Source: Cytophagales bacterium
Lineage (GTDB): Bacteria; Bacteroidota; Bacteroidia; Cytophagales; Spirosomataceae
Direction: 5' to 3'
Assembly: GCA_004292855.1 (NCBI GenBank)
Contig: RDXN01000062.1
Span: forward strand, 1 to 64,000
Length of the DNA: 64,000 nucleotides
The position numbers and the translations under genes are program-made. The stretch's first letter is position 1; the number at the start of each line of letters is the position of its first letter. Below the pieces are notes generated by a model that saw only the letters and a program-made list of their open reading frames with translations, ran no database searches and was not told the origin of the DNA. Positions 41,996 through 50,461 of the stretch are shown here, one piece after another.

Positions 41996-43341
41996 AATTT
42001 CTCCGTCGCTTTTTGCTTGTATTGGGCATCCTGATCGGCCTTATTTTAGGATTCGTGGCCCTCAACCTGCTGCCCGTCGACAACACCCCCTACGCGCAAA
42101 CCGACTTTTACCGGCAAACCATTACCCGGCTCGACGCCTTGCCAAAACAGGCTAAGTCCAAAACAGGCTTGCAGGCTGGATGGGCCAAGGTGAACCTCAC
42201 ACCAACGTTCACAACGCCAACTGGCGGCTACGGCGTTCGGCGCGGGAAGCACTGGAGCACTGTTCACGACTCCATTTTTGCGCGAGCCATCGTGCTCAAT
42301 AACGGCAGCACCCGCTTGGCCGTTGTCGCGCTCGACTTGCTTATTGTACCGCCAACCGTCGCTGAACAGCTTAAACGCCGGTTGCCCGAAGTAGGCCTGC
42401 GGTGGGAGCAGGTATTCATAGGCGCGGGCCACTCGCACAACTCGCTCGGCGGCTGGGCACCGGGCTTGGTCGGGACGCTCATCGCGGGTGATTTTGAACA
42501 ACGTATCGTCGATCATATCACCGAGACCGTGTTGCGGGCCATCCGGCAGGCCGGGCAGCAGATAGCCCCCGTTACAATGGGGTACGTTGAAACGCCCGCC
42601 CCCACGATGGTGTACAACCGTCTGCACGACAACGGCCCCGAAGACGACCGTGTGCGGGTGATCCAACTCCGCAAACAAACAGGCCAAACGGCCCTGCTAG
42701 CTAGTTTCGCAGCCCACTCGACCATCATCAACTCCGACGTCCCACAATGGCTTAGTCGCGATTGGCCGGGGGTTCTGGTCGATAATCTGGAGAAACAGGC
42801 CGATACGTTCGCCCTGTACATGGCCGGGGCTGTGGGCAGCATGGGGCCAACCGAAATTGGCCCGACCGAAGACGCACAACTGCATTACATTGCTGATAGT
42901 CTGGCCCAAACGATTCAAACAGCCTTGCCCACTCTTAATTCTCAATCGGATTCGTCACTTGCTCTGCTTACTTTACCCGTTGCCCTGCGCGAGCCGCACG
43001 TGCGCGTGTCCGACGGCTGGCGACTGCGTCCGTGGATCTTCCTGAAACTCTACGGCGATTATCCCGTCGAACTGAAGGCACTGCGTATCGGCCAAACCGT
43101 ACTGCTGGGAACCCCTGCTGATTTTTCGGGTGAGTTGGCCCTGCAAGTGTCGGCTTGGTCTAAACAACGGGGCCTGAGCGCAATGGTCACGAGCTTCAAC
43201 GGCGGCTATATTGGTTACGTCACACCCGACGCATACTACCACGAAACCCGGTACGAAACCCGCGACATGAACTGGTTCGGGCCACAAAACGGGGCCTACT
43301 TCACCGAGCTAAGCAAAAAGCTGCTTCAGAAACTTGAGTAA
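41992..43341 (+). CDS. Neutral/alkaline ceramidase-like membrane-anchored hydrolase
   Basis: A 449-residue protein with an N-terminal membrane anchor (FLLVLGILIGLILGFVALN) and the neutral/alkaline non-lysosomal ceramidase N-terminal domain (PF04734): AGWAKVNLTP, TGGYGVRRGK, VVALDLLIVPP, IGAGHSHNSLGGW, SFAAHSTIINSD and GAVGSMGP. GHSH and AAHST supply likely zinc ligands. Relatives cleave N-acyl amides of sphingolipids, which Bacteroidetes make; the true substrate is unknown. Its ATG overlaps the mcrC stop (ATGA), so it is translationally coupled to the restriction operon, perhaps by chance. Confidence 0.82.
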   Translation: MKFLRRFLLVLGILIGLILGFVALNLLPVDNTPYAQTDFYRQTITRLDALPKQAKSKTGLQAGWAKVNLTPTFTTPTGGYGVRRGKHWSTVHDSIFARAIVLNNGSTRLAVVALDLLIVPPTVAEQLKRRLPEVGLRWEQVFIGAGHSHNSLGGWAPGLVGTLIAGDFEQRIVDHITETVLRAIRQAGQQIAPVTMGYVETPAPTMVYNRLHDNGPEDDRVRVIQLRKQTGQTALLASFAAHSTIINSDVPQWLSRDWPGVLVDNLEKQADTFALYMAGAVGSMGPTEIGPTEDAQLHYIADSLAQTIQTALPTLNSQSDSSLALLTLPVALREPHVRVSDGWRLRPWIFLKLYGDYPVELKALRIGQTVLLGTPADFSGELALQVSAWSKQRGLSAMVTSFNGGYIGYVTPDAYYHETRYETRDMNWFGPQNGAYFTELSKKLLQKLE

Positions 43342-43397
43342 AGTTTCTGAACCTTTTACGAACTTGCGTCGTCTAACTAAACGCTAACTGATCTATT

Positions 43398-43886
43398 ATG
43401 CGTGGTATTTTGTATTTTCTGGTTTTTTTGCTGGTCGTTCTGGGTGTTCTGTATGTCCTGACTGGCTGGAGTTATAGCGATGGCGAACGGGCCGGTACGG
43501 TTTCCAAGTTCAGCCGCCGTGGTTTCGTTTTCAAAACGTACGAAGGCGTTCTGAACGTTGGTGGTTTCTCAGGAGAAACGGGTTCACTAACCCCGCAATA
43601 TTTCGATTTTTCGGTGAAAGATGACGCCGTTGGTGCTAAAATCACGGAAGCCGTAAAGACGGGGCAGCGCGTAACACTCCATTACGAAGAGAAGATTCTG
43701 CGTCTGCCCTGGAACGGCGACACAAAGTACTACATCACGAGCGTTGAGTTTGTTGGCCCCCCGGTCCGCCCCTACGGCGATCAATCGGGTGTGCCGGGTG
43801 TTCAACCGGGACAGGCTCCGCAGCAACAGTTACCACAAGCGCAACCAACGCCAAACGAGCAACCGATTGATTCGGTGTTACGGTAG
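43398..43886 (+). CDS. Conserved membrane-anchored protein of unknown function
   Basis: A 162-residue protein with one N-terminal membrane helix (ILYFLVFLLVVLGVLYVLTGW), a small beta-rich domain (GTVSKFSRRGFVFKTYEGVLN, FDFSVKDDAVGAKI, VTLHYEEKILRLPWNGDTKYYI) and a Pro/Gln-rich tail. The family is common in Bacteroidetes and sometimes carries a misleading dehydrogenase label; no enzyme motif is visible. It follows the ceramidase-like gene by 56 bases on the same strand. Confidence 0.78.
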   Translation: MRGILYFLVFLLVVLGVLYVLTGWSYSDGERAGTVSKFSRRGFVFKTYEGVLNVGGFSGETGSLTPQYFDFSVKDDAVGAKITEAVKTGQRVTLHYEEKILRLPWNGDTKYYITSVEFVGPPVRPYGDQSGVPGVQPGQAPQQQLPQAQPTPNEQPIDSVLR

Positions 43887-43898
43887 GTGTTCTGACGA

Positions 43899-44417
43899 TT
43901 ATTTCAGATTAAACGCCGGGTTGAACCAGGCAAACTCAAGGGGGGTCTCAAGCCCCCCTTCGGCGTTTAAAATCTTGTTCTCGTGCCGCCCCTGTTGCCG
44001 AAAACCAAGCCGCTCGTAGAAAGCAACGGCGCGAGTGTTGGTCTCCCGCACAAACAACTCAACGCGCAGAATATGCGTAAAGTCGCGCTCAACCTGCCGC
44101 AAGAACTCGCCAAACAGCGCGGCCCCGGTGCCCCGCCCCTGTTCGGCAGGGTGTACCACAATCGTCAGGTCTGACAGTAAGTGTCGAAATGCCCGGACAG
44201 AGGGCGTGTGGGCGTGAATATCGCCCACCATGCGGCCATCTTTCTCGGCTACCAGAGCTAGTCCATTCGCCAAACAAGCCTCAAGTGTTTCGGTAATGTA
44301 TGCCAGGGTAACTTCTTTGGGCGTTCGGATAATGCCGCCGGGTGTTTGGGCAATGAGCCGGTGTAGTTCGGTCAGGGTCGGGACATCGGCAAGGGTAGCC
44401 GGGCGGATAGTCATCAA
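43899..44417 (-). CDS. GNAT family N-acetyltransferase
   Basis: A 172-residue acetyltransferase with an N-terminal TIRPATLADVPTLTELHRL strand-helix, the acetyl-CoA-binding VVHPAEQGRGTGAALFGEFL (Q-x-x-G-x-G/A loop) and the final FVRETNTRAVAFYERLGFRQQG. The substrate amine is unknown. Convergent with the preceding plus-strand gene, with only 12 bases between the stops. Confidence 0.92.
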   Translation of the reverse strand: MMTIRPATLADVPTLTELHRLIAQTPGGIIRTPKEVTLAYITETLEACLANGLALVAEKDGRMVGDIHAHTPSVRAFRHLLSDLTIVVHPAEQGRGTGAALFGEFLRQVERDFTHILRVELFVRETNTRAVAFYERLGFRQQGRHENKILNAEGGLETPLEFAWFNPAFNLK

Positions 44418-44422
44418 GAATA

Positions 44423-45379
44423 CTATTGCTTCTGAATAGTGGCGATGTAAATCTCAACCGTTTTTAAGGGCAGATCGAAAGCAGCAGAAATAGTCTGTGC
44501 ATCCATTCCTAGCCGTAGCATTCCTTCTATGTATCGAAGTGTTGCCTGGTATTCGCCTTGTTGCATGCCTTGTTGCATGCCTTGTTGCATGCCTTGTTTG
44601 AGTCCTTTCTCAACCCCTTCCTGTATCCAAGTTTCTGCGGCTGACATAATTAGTTGGTCTGTTTTGGGCGAAATACTACGAAAGATAGTCACTACTTCGA
44701 GCGTTGTCAAGGGCGAAGCCCAACTAACATACAAAAATGCCGTTCTGACAAATTGTTCGCCTAACTGCTCACTAGCGAGCGCATCAATCACCTGCTTGAG
44801 TTGCTCCAACATCTGCTTTAACTGCTGCTTTTGCCGAATCGTTTTCAACAAACCGGCTGTCAGTTTGGCGTACGACGATTGGAGTAGCGCAAACCGATTA
44901 TGGGGATCATCGGTTAGATTGATCAAGTAATAATCGCAATCTGGCAGAAAATTGGCCAACAGATCGGTCATTTGCTCAAAATACTGACGCATTGGTCGCT
45001 TATTCCATTTAGGCTTTCCGTGGTAAATGACCACTGGTACAATGGGACGTAGCTCCTGTTTATCCTTCAACTGATCGCGCCAATAATTCAGCAGGTATTG
45101 GACAAGCTGAAAATGAGGGTACTCTTCCGGGTAGCTTTTGTGTTCGAACAGCAACGCAATTGTGATGGGCTGTTGCCCAAACTGAGCCGAGAAAAGCAGA
45201 TCAACGTAATGTTGTCCCAGATCGTCGTCAATATGCGAATCCTGTAGTCGGGTAAGCGTCTGTAAGTCGAGTTGCCCTCTAAACTCGTCGGGCAGGTAGG
45301 CCTGTACAAAGTCGGCAACAACTTCGGGGCGGGAAAACGCTTCCTTAAAAAAGCGATCATGAATATGTTTAGGAATCAT
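44423..45379 (-). CDS. Rpn family PD-(D/E)XK nuclease (transposase_31-like)
   Basis: A 318-residue Rpn-type protein (recombination-promoting nuclease, PF04754 group). It begins IHDRFFKEAFSRPEVVADFV and has an Asp in YVDLLFSAQFG with E-x-K in LLFEHKSYPEEYP, the nuclease triad; VVIYHGKPKWNK is also typical. The C terminus has KGLKQGMQQGMQQGMQQGEY, encoded by a perfect 12-base tandem repeat. These proteins nick or cut DNA and are often linked to mobile DNA, though no terminal repeats are seen here. GC is slightly lower than the neighbours (28 of 60 at 44701). Confidence 0.88.
   Translation of the reverse strand: MIPKHIHDRFFKEAFSRPEVVADFVQAYLPDEFRGQLDLQTLTRLQDSHIDDDLGQHYVDLLFSAQFGQQPITIALLFEHKSYPEEYPHFQLVQYLLNYWRDQLKDKQELRPIVPVVIYHGKPKWNKRPMRQYFEQMTDLLANFLPDCDYYLINLTDDPHNRFALLQSSYAKLTAGLLKTIRQKQQLKQMLEQLKQVIDALASEQLGEQFVRTAFLYVSWASPLTTLEVVTIFRSISPKTDQLIMSAAETWIQEGVEKGLKQGMQQGMQQGMQQGEYQATLRYIEGMLRLGMDAQTISAAFDLPLKTVEIYIATIQKQ
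44556..44591 (-). repeat. 12-bp tandem repeat, three copies, in-frame in the rpn gene
   Basis: Three identical copies of ccttgttgcatg with a partial fourth. Each unit encodes four residues (GMQQ frame), so copy-number change by slippage would keep the reading frame. Confidence 0.9.
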
Positions 45380-45394
45380 GCGGTGGGTAATATA

Positions 45395-46528
45395 TCACGC
45401 AATGATAACCTTTTCGCATTGTTTCAGAAACTCAGGCTCCACAGTGGCTCCGATGCCGGGCGCGTCGGGGAGGTCGATGTGGTAGTGGTTTCGGTATTGG
45501 ATGCCCCCTTCGACCGGGTCAAGGGCGTGTTCGAAACAGGCGTCGAGGTCGCAAAAGACCACGTTGGGGCGGGCAGACGCAAAATGGGCGTTGGCCGTCA
45601 GGGCCAGCCGCGACTCCGACATACAGCCAATCATGCACGGAATGCCTGCCGTTTCGCCAATGGTGTTGATTTTTAGGGCCTCCCAAATACCACCGCTTTT
45701 CGAGAGTTTAATGTTGAAATAGTCGACGGCTCCTTCGCGCACGAGCCGGAGGGCGTCCTGCGCGTCGAACAGGCTTTCGTCGGCCATAATCGGCACGTTG
45801 CCCTCGGCTTTCAACTTGGCTAGGTGGTGAATCTCGGCCCGACGAACGGGTTGCTCGCAGTACTGAAACTGATGGTCGATGAAGCGGGTCTGGTAGAGTA
45901 CCTCCGAGGCCGTTACGTGGCTCCAGCCCTGATTCGCATCGAGCCGGTAGGGCACATTGTAATACGACCGTTCGGGGTAGGTAGCGGCCAGGGCTTTTTC
46001 GATGGCATAAAGCCGGTCGATGTCGTCTTTGGCGTTGGTGCCGAGCTTTATTTTGATCGCAACGGCCCCTTGCTCATAGATACGGACGGCGTCTTCGGCC
46101 ATGCGCTCGGGTGTGTTGATGTAGATTGTCTCGTCCGTAACGAGCGGGCGTTTGGCTCCGCCGAGGTATGCGTAAAGAGGCAGGTTTGCCTGTTTGGCGG
46201 CCAAATCGTACAGGGCCATGTCGAAGGACGAGCGGGTGGTGGGGTGACCGGGCAGATACCGCACGAGCGCATCCACGCAACCGCCAATATCCACCGGGTC
46301 GCGCCCCAGAAGCAGCCGGGCCATGTCTCCACCCGCAGCCAGCCCCGACGCCTGCGTTTCGCCCACAATCATCCAGAACGGCGACCCTTCGCCCCAGCCG
46401 GTCAGTCCCTCGTCGGTGTCAATCTGCACGAGCATGTTGCGGGCATGTTCGATGGTGCCGAGCGAAATGGCGATGGGGGCCTTGAGCGGAATGTCGTAGC
46501 GGTAAAGGGTGATCCGGGTGATTTTCAT
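45395..46528 (-). CDS. Enolase-superfamily dipeptide epimerase
   Basis: A 377-residue mandelate-racemase/MLE-type enzyme. The capping domain starts ITRITLYRYDIPLKAP. Barrel residues are visible in order: VAIKIKLG (K-x-K general base), RLDANQGW, QYCEQPV and IMADES (three metal ligands), YFNIKLSKSGG (opposite-face Lys) and VVFCDLDACFEHAL, where the D-x-D pattern is typical of dipeptide epimerases. It probably epimerises L-Ala-D/L-Glu-like murein dipeptides or other dipeptides. It follows a TonB receptor gene by 23 bases on the same strand, suggesting uptake coupled to processing. Confidence 0.85.
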   Translation of the reverse strand: MKITRITLYRYDIPLKAPIAISLGTIEHARNMLVQIDTDEGLTGWGEGSPFWMIVGETQASGLAAGGDMARLLLGRDPVDIGGCVDALVRYLPGHPTTRSSFDMALYDLAAKQANLPLYAYLGGAKRPLVTDETIYINTPERMAEDAVRIYEQGAVAIKIKLGTNAKDDIDRLYAIEKALAATYPERSYYNVPYRLDANQGWSHVTASEVLYQTRFIDHQFQYCEQPVRRAEIHHLAKLKAEGNVPIMADESLFDAQDALRLVREGAVDYFNIKLSKSGGIWEALKINTIGETAGIPCMIGCMSESRLALTANAHFASARPNVVFCDLDACFEHALDPVEGGIQYRNHYHIDLPDAPGIGATVEPEFLKQCEKVIIA

Positions 46529-46551
46529 AGGGGCAAATTACAGCCCGCCCA

Positions 46552-48945
46552 TCACTGCTCCAACTCGAATCCTTTTTTCTTCTTGGCCTGCCGGAACCGG
46601 TAGCTCATGGTTAGGTTCACCTGTCGGAGACGGAACTGCCCATTGCTTTCGGTATAAAAATTGGCACCCCGCGTTACGGACCGGAACTTGCGCGAGTTGA
46701 ACACGTCGATCACGTTGAGCGTAAGCGTCCCGTTTTTCTTAAAAATTTCGCGGTTTACGGCCAAATCAAGCGCGGCAATACTCTTTTGGCTACCCTGCGG
46801 GGTTTGTTGGGGGGCGTCGTAGTTGCCACGCAGTTGCAGGTCGGTGCCTTTCACGAGCGTGAAGCGCGAGGTCAGGCGGGTGAACCAGGTGTAAGTGTCG
46901 CTTTGCCAGGAGGCATCGAGATTGGCCCCGTCGATCATAGCCCGGAAAAAGTTAAAACTACCGTCGAGCTTCCACCATTTAGCCGGGGCGTAGGAGTAGG
47001 CAAACTCCATACCGTAGGCATTTTCGGTGGCGAGGTTTTCGGGTTGGGTAGTCGAGAAGCCGTTTGGGGCCACCCGCCGGATGCGAATAATCTTGCCGGT
47101 CGTGTACCGATAATACACTGACGAACTAACCGACCCTTTCTCGAAATACTTAATGTGGCCCAGTTCGTACGCATCCGTAAACTCAGGGTTCAGGTCGGGG
47201 TTGCCACTGAAAAAGTTACGGGCGTCGCTGAAAGTCATGAACGGACTTAGGTCGTTGTAGGTGGGTCGGCGCACCCGGCGGCTGTAACTTAGTTGGAGAG
47301 CATGTTGGCGAGGCAAGTCGTAGGTGACGTGAACGCTCGGAAACAGGTTGGCATACGAGCGCGGGTTTACCTGATTCGTTTGTTTGAGGGTTGTTTTCAC
47401 GTCGGTCCACTCGGCCCGCACACCCGCCTGATACGAAATTTTGCCCGCCTTGTTGCCGATAATGCCGTACAAGGCGTTGATCCGCTCGTCGTACACAAAG
47501 TTGTTGGTGAGGCCCGGTAGGGGTACAAACGTACCGGCCAAGTTTTGCTCCAGCACCGTAAAATCGTTGGTCATAGCGCGGGTGCTGCTGCGTAAACCAG
47601 CCTCGTATTTGCCGCCTTTGGCGAAGGGACGCACGTAGTCAATTTGGACCAGATACTGCTTCTCGCCCTCGTCGTTGAGCGAGCGTTGAATGTTCAGAGG
47701 TAAAATAGGCGTGCGACCATCAGCTTTGTAGGCCTGTTGCGTGAAGAGTTGATCGGAACTTTCGTAGTTGTCCAGAAACCGGAAGTCTGCACTCAGTTCG
47801 TGTCCCTTGCGCAGAAACGTACGCTTGTACGTAAGCGAGTACTCCGAGTTGGGTTCGGTTTCGGTCTCATCCTGCTTTCGGTACGTAACGTTGCGCAAGT
47901 TCGATAGCGACCCAACGTAATCATTGTAATAAATATCGGAAAAGCGTTTGCCGGTGCTGCCCCGGTAGGTGTAAGCTCCGGTAAGCACGTTCCGCTCGTC
48001 GAAATAGTAGTCGATACCCGCCTGAATATTGTTGTTTAGCACCTTTTGGCGGTTTGCCCAGGTCTGTTGGGTGATAAACGTAGAGTCGTTGCGGTACACC
48101 TCCTGATAGAGCGAGCTACGGCCCGGTCGGTCACGGTAGGCGATGTTGTAATTGATAAAGAAGTTGAGGTTTTTCCGGCGATAATTCAGGTTGGCGGCCA
48201 CGCCGTAGTTGCCCGGAACGCCCGTGAGCAAATCAACCGAACTGTTGAACCCCTCCTGCCGCTCTTTTTTTAGGATGATGTTAATCACCCCGCCCTGCCC
48301 CTCGGCCTCGTACCGCGCCGACGGATTCGTAATCACCTCGACCCGCTCAATCATACTGCCCTGCAACTGCTGCAACCCTGCCCCGCCCTTGAAACTGACT
48401 AGTCCCGACGGTTTGCCGTCGATCAGAATCCGAACGCCACTGCTACCCCGCAAACTTACGTTGCCCTCCACGTCGACTGCCACCGACGGGATATTGCGCA
48501 GAATGTCGGAGGCCGTACCACCCGCGTTGGCGAGGTCTTTACCCACGTTGAAGATTTTCTTGTCGAGAGCCAATTCCATCTGGCTTTTCTCACCCTGCAC
48601 CACCACCTCGGCCAGCCGCTGCGCCGACGATTTCAGCACGACCGTCCCCATCAGCACATCGCTTGCGGCCACCCGCACGGGCGAGATAATCTTATTCAAA
48701 TACGATACCGAACTGATTTTGAGGTAATACTGTCCCGCTTTGGCCGGAATCGAAAACGTTCCGGCTTCGTCTGCGGCAACGCCCGCTACCAACGCCGAGT
48801 CGGCACTGCGGTGTAAGGCAACGGTCGTGAACGGAACAGGTGCGTTCTGTTCGTCGATCAAATTGCCTTTAACGGCGTGTAAATCCTGCGAGAAAGCGTG
48901 TTGCGTAAGGAAACTAAGCAGTAGGAACAGGTATACGTATTTCAT
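46552..48945 (-). CDS. TonB-dependent outer-membrane receptor (OMP_b-brl_3 type)
   Basis: A 797-residue receptor. The signal peptide ends HAFSQ. A carboxypeptidase-regulatory-like domain (VKGNLIDEQNAPVPFTTVAL, YYLKISSVSYL) leads into the plug (FNVGKDLANAGGTASDILRN, GNVSLRGSSGVRILIDGKPSG, VEVITNPSARYEAEGQGGVI in pattern) and then a barrel of the outer-membrane-protein family common in Bacteroidetes (YDLPRQHALQLSYSRRVRRP, GNPDLNPEFTDAYELG). It ends in a basic tail (YRFRQAKKKKG). The ligand is unknown; the downstream epimerase gene hints at peptides. Confidence 0.92.
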   Translation of the reverse strand: MKYVYLFLLLSFLTQHAFSQDLHAVKGNLIDEQNAPVPFTTVALHRSADSALVAGVAADEAGTFSIPAKAGQYYLKISSVSYLNKIISPVRVAASDVLMGTVVLKSSAQRLAEVVVQGEKSQMELALDKKIFNVGKDLANAGGTASDILRNIPSVAVDVEGNVSLRGSSGVRILIDGKPSGLVSFKGGAGLQQLQGSMIERVEVITNPSARYEAEGQGGVINIILKKERQEGFNSSVDLLTGVPGNYGVAANLNYRRKNLNFFINYNIAYRDRPGRSSLYQEVYRNDSTFITQQTWANRQKVLNNNIQAGIDYYFDERNVLTGAYTYRGSTGKRFSDIYYNDYVGSLSNLRNVTYRKQDETETEPNSEYSLTYKRTFLRKGHELSADFRFLDNYESSDQLFTQQAYKADGRTPILPLNIQRSLNDEGEKQYLVQIDYVRPFAKGGKYEAGLRSSTRAMTNDFTVLEQNLAGTFVPLPGLTNNFVYDERINALYGIIGNKAGKISYQAGVRAEWTDVKTTLKQTNQVNPRSYANLFPSVHVTYDLPRQHALQLSYSRRVRRPTYNDLSPFMTFSDARNFFSGNPDLNPEFTDAYELGHIKYFEKGSVSSSVYYRYTTGKIIRIRRVAPNGFSTTQPENLATENAYGMEFAYSYAPAKWWKLDGSFNFFRAMIDGANLDASWQSDTYTWFTRLTSRFTLVKGTDLQLRGNYDAPQQTPQGSQKSIAALDLAVNREIFKKNGTLTLNVIDVFNSRKFRSVTRGANFYTESNGQFRLRQVNLTMSYRFRQAKKKKGFELEQ

Positions 48946-48993
48946 AGTATTAGAAGAGAATCGTGAGAGGGCTTTACTCTTTGGCTGACTCCC

Positions 48994-49233
48994 CTACTTT
49001 CCCAGCCACTCCTTGAAATAGGTGATGCGGTCGCCACTCACAAACACCTCCTGGGGCGATTTGGGAATCAGATCCAGTTTGAGTTTGCCGCCCGAGTAGG
49101 CATAAATCTGTCCGATGGCCGACAGCGACACCAGAAACGAGCGGTTGACCCGGAAAAACTGCCGGGGATCGAGCATGGCCGTGAGTTTGTCGAGGCTGAG
49201 GAAGGCTGCAATCAGGGTGATTGACTTTTTCAT
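48994..49233 (-). pseudogene. LytTR DNA-binding domain fragment, 5' part cut off near an insertion sequence
   Basis: The 79 codons encode the C-terminal part of a LytTR domain: DKLTAMLDPRQFFRVNRSFLVSLSAIGQIYAYSGGKL and ISRxxA-like end VFVSGDRITYFKEWLGK (only partly quoted). The receiver domain and first LytTR strands are missing. Forty-eight bases upstream the insertion sequence begins. The start Met is probably not native. The region beyond the element (50345-50461) gives no clear continuation in any frame, so the loss may involve more than the insertion. It lies upstream of the TonB receptor gene on the same strand. Confidence 0.68.
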
Positions 49234-49281
49234 GATTGTGATTCCGGTACGCCGGAGGAGTTTTGTTTGTGTTTACTTCGT

Positions 49282-50339
49282 TAGGACTTTCGCTTAGGCT
49301 GTAAATATTGTAAATTGACCCAATGATCCTTTCCCACGAGTACATTGAGTATTTGTTGAGTACACCCTTCAACTACACCTGTACGAACATGGCCGAGCAC
49401 AAGCCTAATTTGAGCCATGATGTAGTTAGTGATTTCCTCAGACAGCAACGATTTAAACCCGCTGACCTGTGGGCCGTTGTTAAGAACCAGATTGACGATT
49501 CGGAAATGGCTGCCATCATTGTTGACGACAGCGTACAAGACAAGCGGTATTCGTTTTTCATTGAGTTGGTTAAAAAGCAATACTCTGGTAATGAGCATGG
49601 TACGGTTAAAGTTATTGGACTTGTCAATTTCGTTCACTCAGCCGGTAATGATGGTGATTTCTGGCCCATTGACTACCGGATTTACCATCCTGACACGGAT
49701 GGAAAGACAAAAAACGACCACTTTGAGGAAATGTTTATGCGGCTTGTCACCCATAAGCAGTTAAAGACCAGACGGATACTCTTCGATACGTGGTATGCCT
49801 CCGTGACTAATCTGAAACTCATTCACCGACACGGTTGGACGTTCTTCACCACACTGAAGAGCAATCGGTTGGTGAGTTTGGATCGAGCCACGGGCTATCA
49901 GCACCTGGACACATTGGTCTTTGATGAAAAGACATTGATCAGCGGGGTAAGCGTGAAGTTAAAAGAGGTCCCTTTTTTGGTTAAGTTGTTCAAGATAGTT
50001 GCCCTAAACGGCGACATTGACTGGGTCATTACTAATGACTTAGACGTTTCTGTAAACCGTTTTGTGGCTGAGTTAGCCAATGACAATCGGTGGCAGATCG
50101 AGGACTTCCACCGGGGCTTCAAACAACTTACTGGCTCAGAAAAATGTCAGTGTCGTAAAGCTCGTTCCCAACGCAATCATCTGGCTTGTTGCTATCAGGC
50201 TTGGGTGTCGCTGAAAGTCAAGGCGAAGCAGACCCAACAGACCATTTGCAGCTTGCGAACAAGCCTTTTCACGGACTACCTCACTTATGAACTGGCTAAA
50301 CCCAGAATCCAAGCAATTATCGCTTAAGCGAAAGTCCTA
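49282..50339. mobile_element. Complete insertion sequence, IS4/IS701-like, 15-bp terminal inverted repeats
   Basis: The ends TAGGACTTTCGCTTA (49282-49296) and TAAGCGAAAGTCCTA (50325-50339) are perfect 15-base inverted repeats. They are flanked by TTCGT on both sides (49277-49281 and 50340-50344), a five-base target duplication. The 1058-base element carries one intact transposase. The presence of both features argues for a fairly recent insertion. Family name is uncertain. Confidence 0.88.
49323..50327 (+). CDS. DDE transposase of the insertion sequence
   Basis: A 334-residue transposase with the RNase-H-like DDE arrangement: IIVDDSVQDKRYS near residue 63 (first Asp), RRILFDTWYAS near 150 (second Asp) and IEDFHRGFKQLTGSEKCQCRKA near 260 (Glu), with the QYSGNEHGTVKVIGLVN stretch seen in IS4/IS701-group enzymes. 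Reading frame is intact and nearly fills the element, ending inside the right terminal repeat. Probably active. Confidence 0.92.
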   Translation: MILSHEYIEYLLSTPFNYTCTNMAEHKPNLSHDVVSDFLRQQRFKPADLWAVVKNQIDDSEMAAIIVDDSVQDKRYSFFIELVKKQYSGNEHGTVKVIGLVNFVHSAGNDGDFWPIDYRIYHPDTDGKTKNDHFEEMFMRLVTHKQLKTRRILFDTWYASVTNLKLIHRHGWTFFTTLKSNRLVSLDRATGYQHLDTLVFDEKTLISGVSVKLKEVPFLVKLFKIVALNGDIDWVITNDLDVSVNRFVAELANDNRWQIEDFHRGFKQLTGSEKCQCRKARSQRNHLACCYQAWVSLKVKAKQTQQTICSLRTSLFTDYLTYELAKPRIQAIIA

Positions 50340-50461
50340 TTCGTTTGACTGACACAAAGTTGGCTCCTCAGACCGCCCCACTTCAACAAAAAGAGTCCCA
50401 ATGCCCTGTTTCACTTGCCGAATGCCGAATTTTGGGGGTTGGATAAGGACAATGACTTTTT

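Noticed and set aside
48974-49372. 132-codon minus-strand frame spanning the insertion-sequence end
   Set aside because: It joins the IS end with an off-frame reading of the LytTR fragment and has no recognisable protein pattern.
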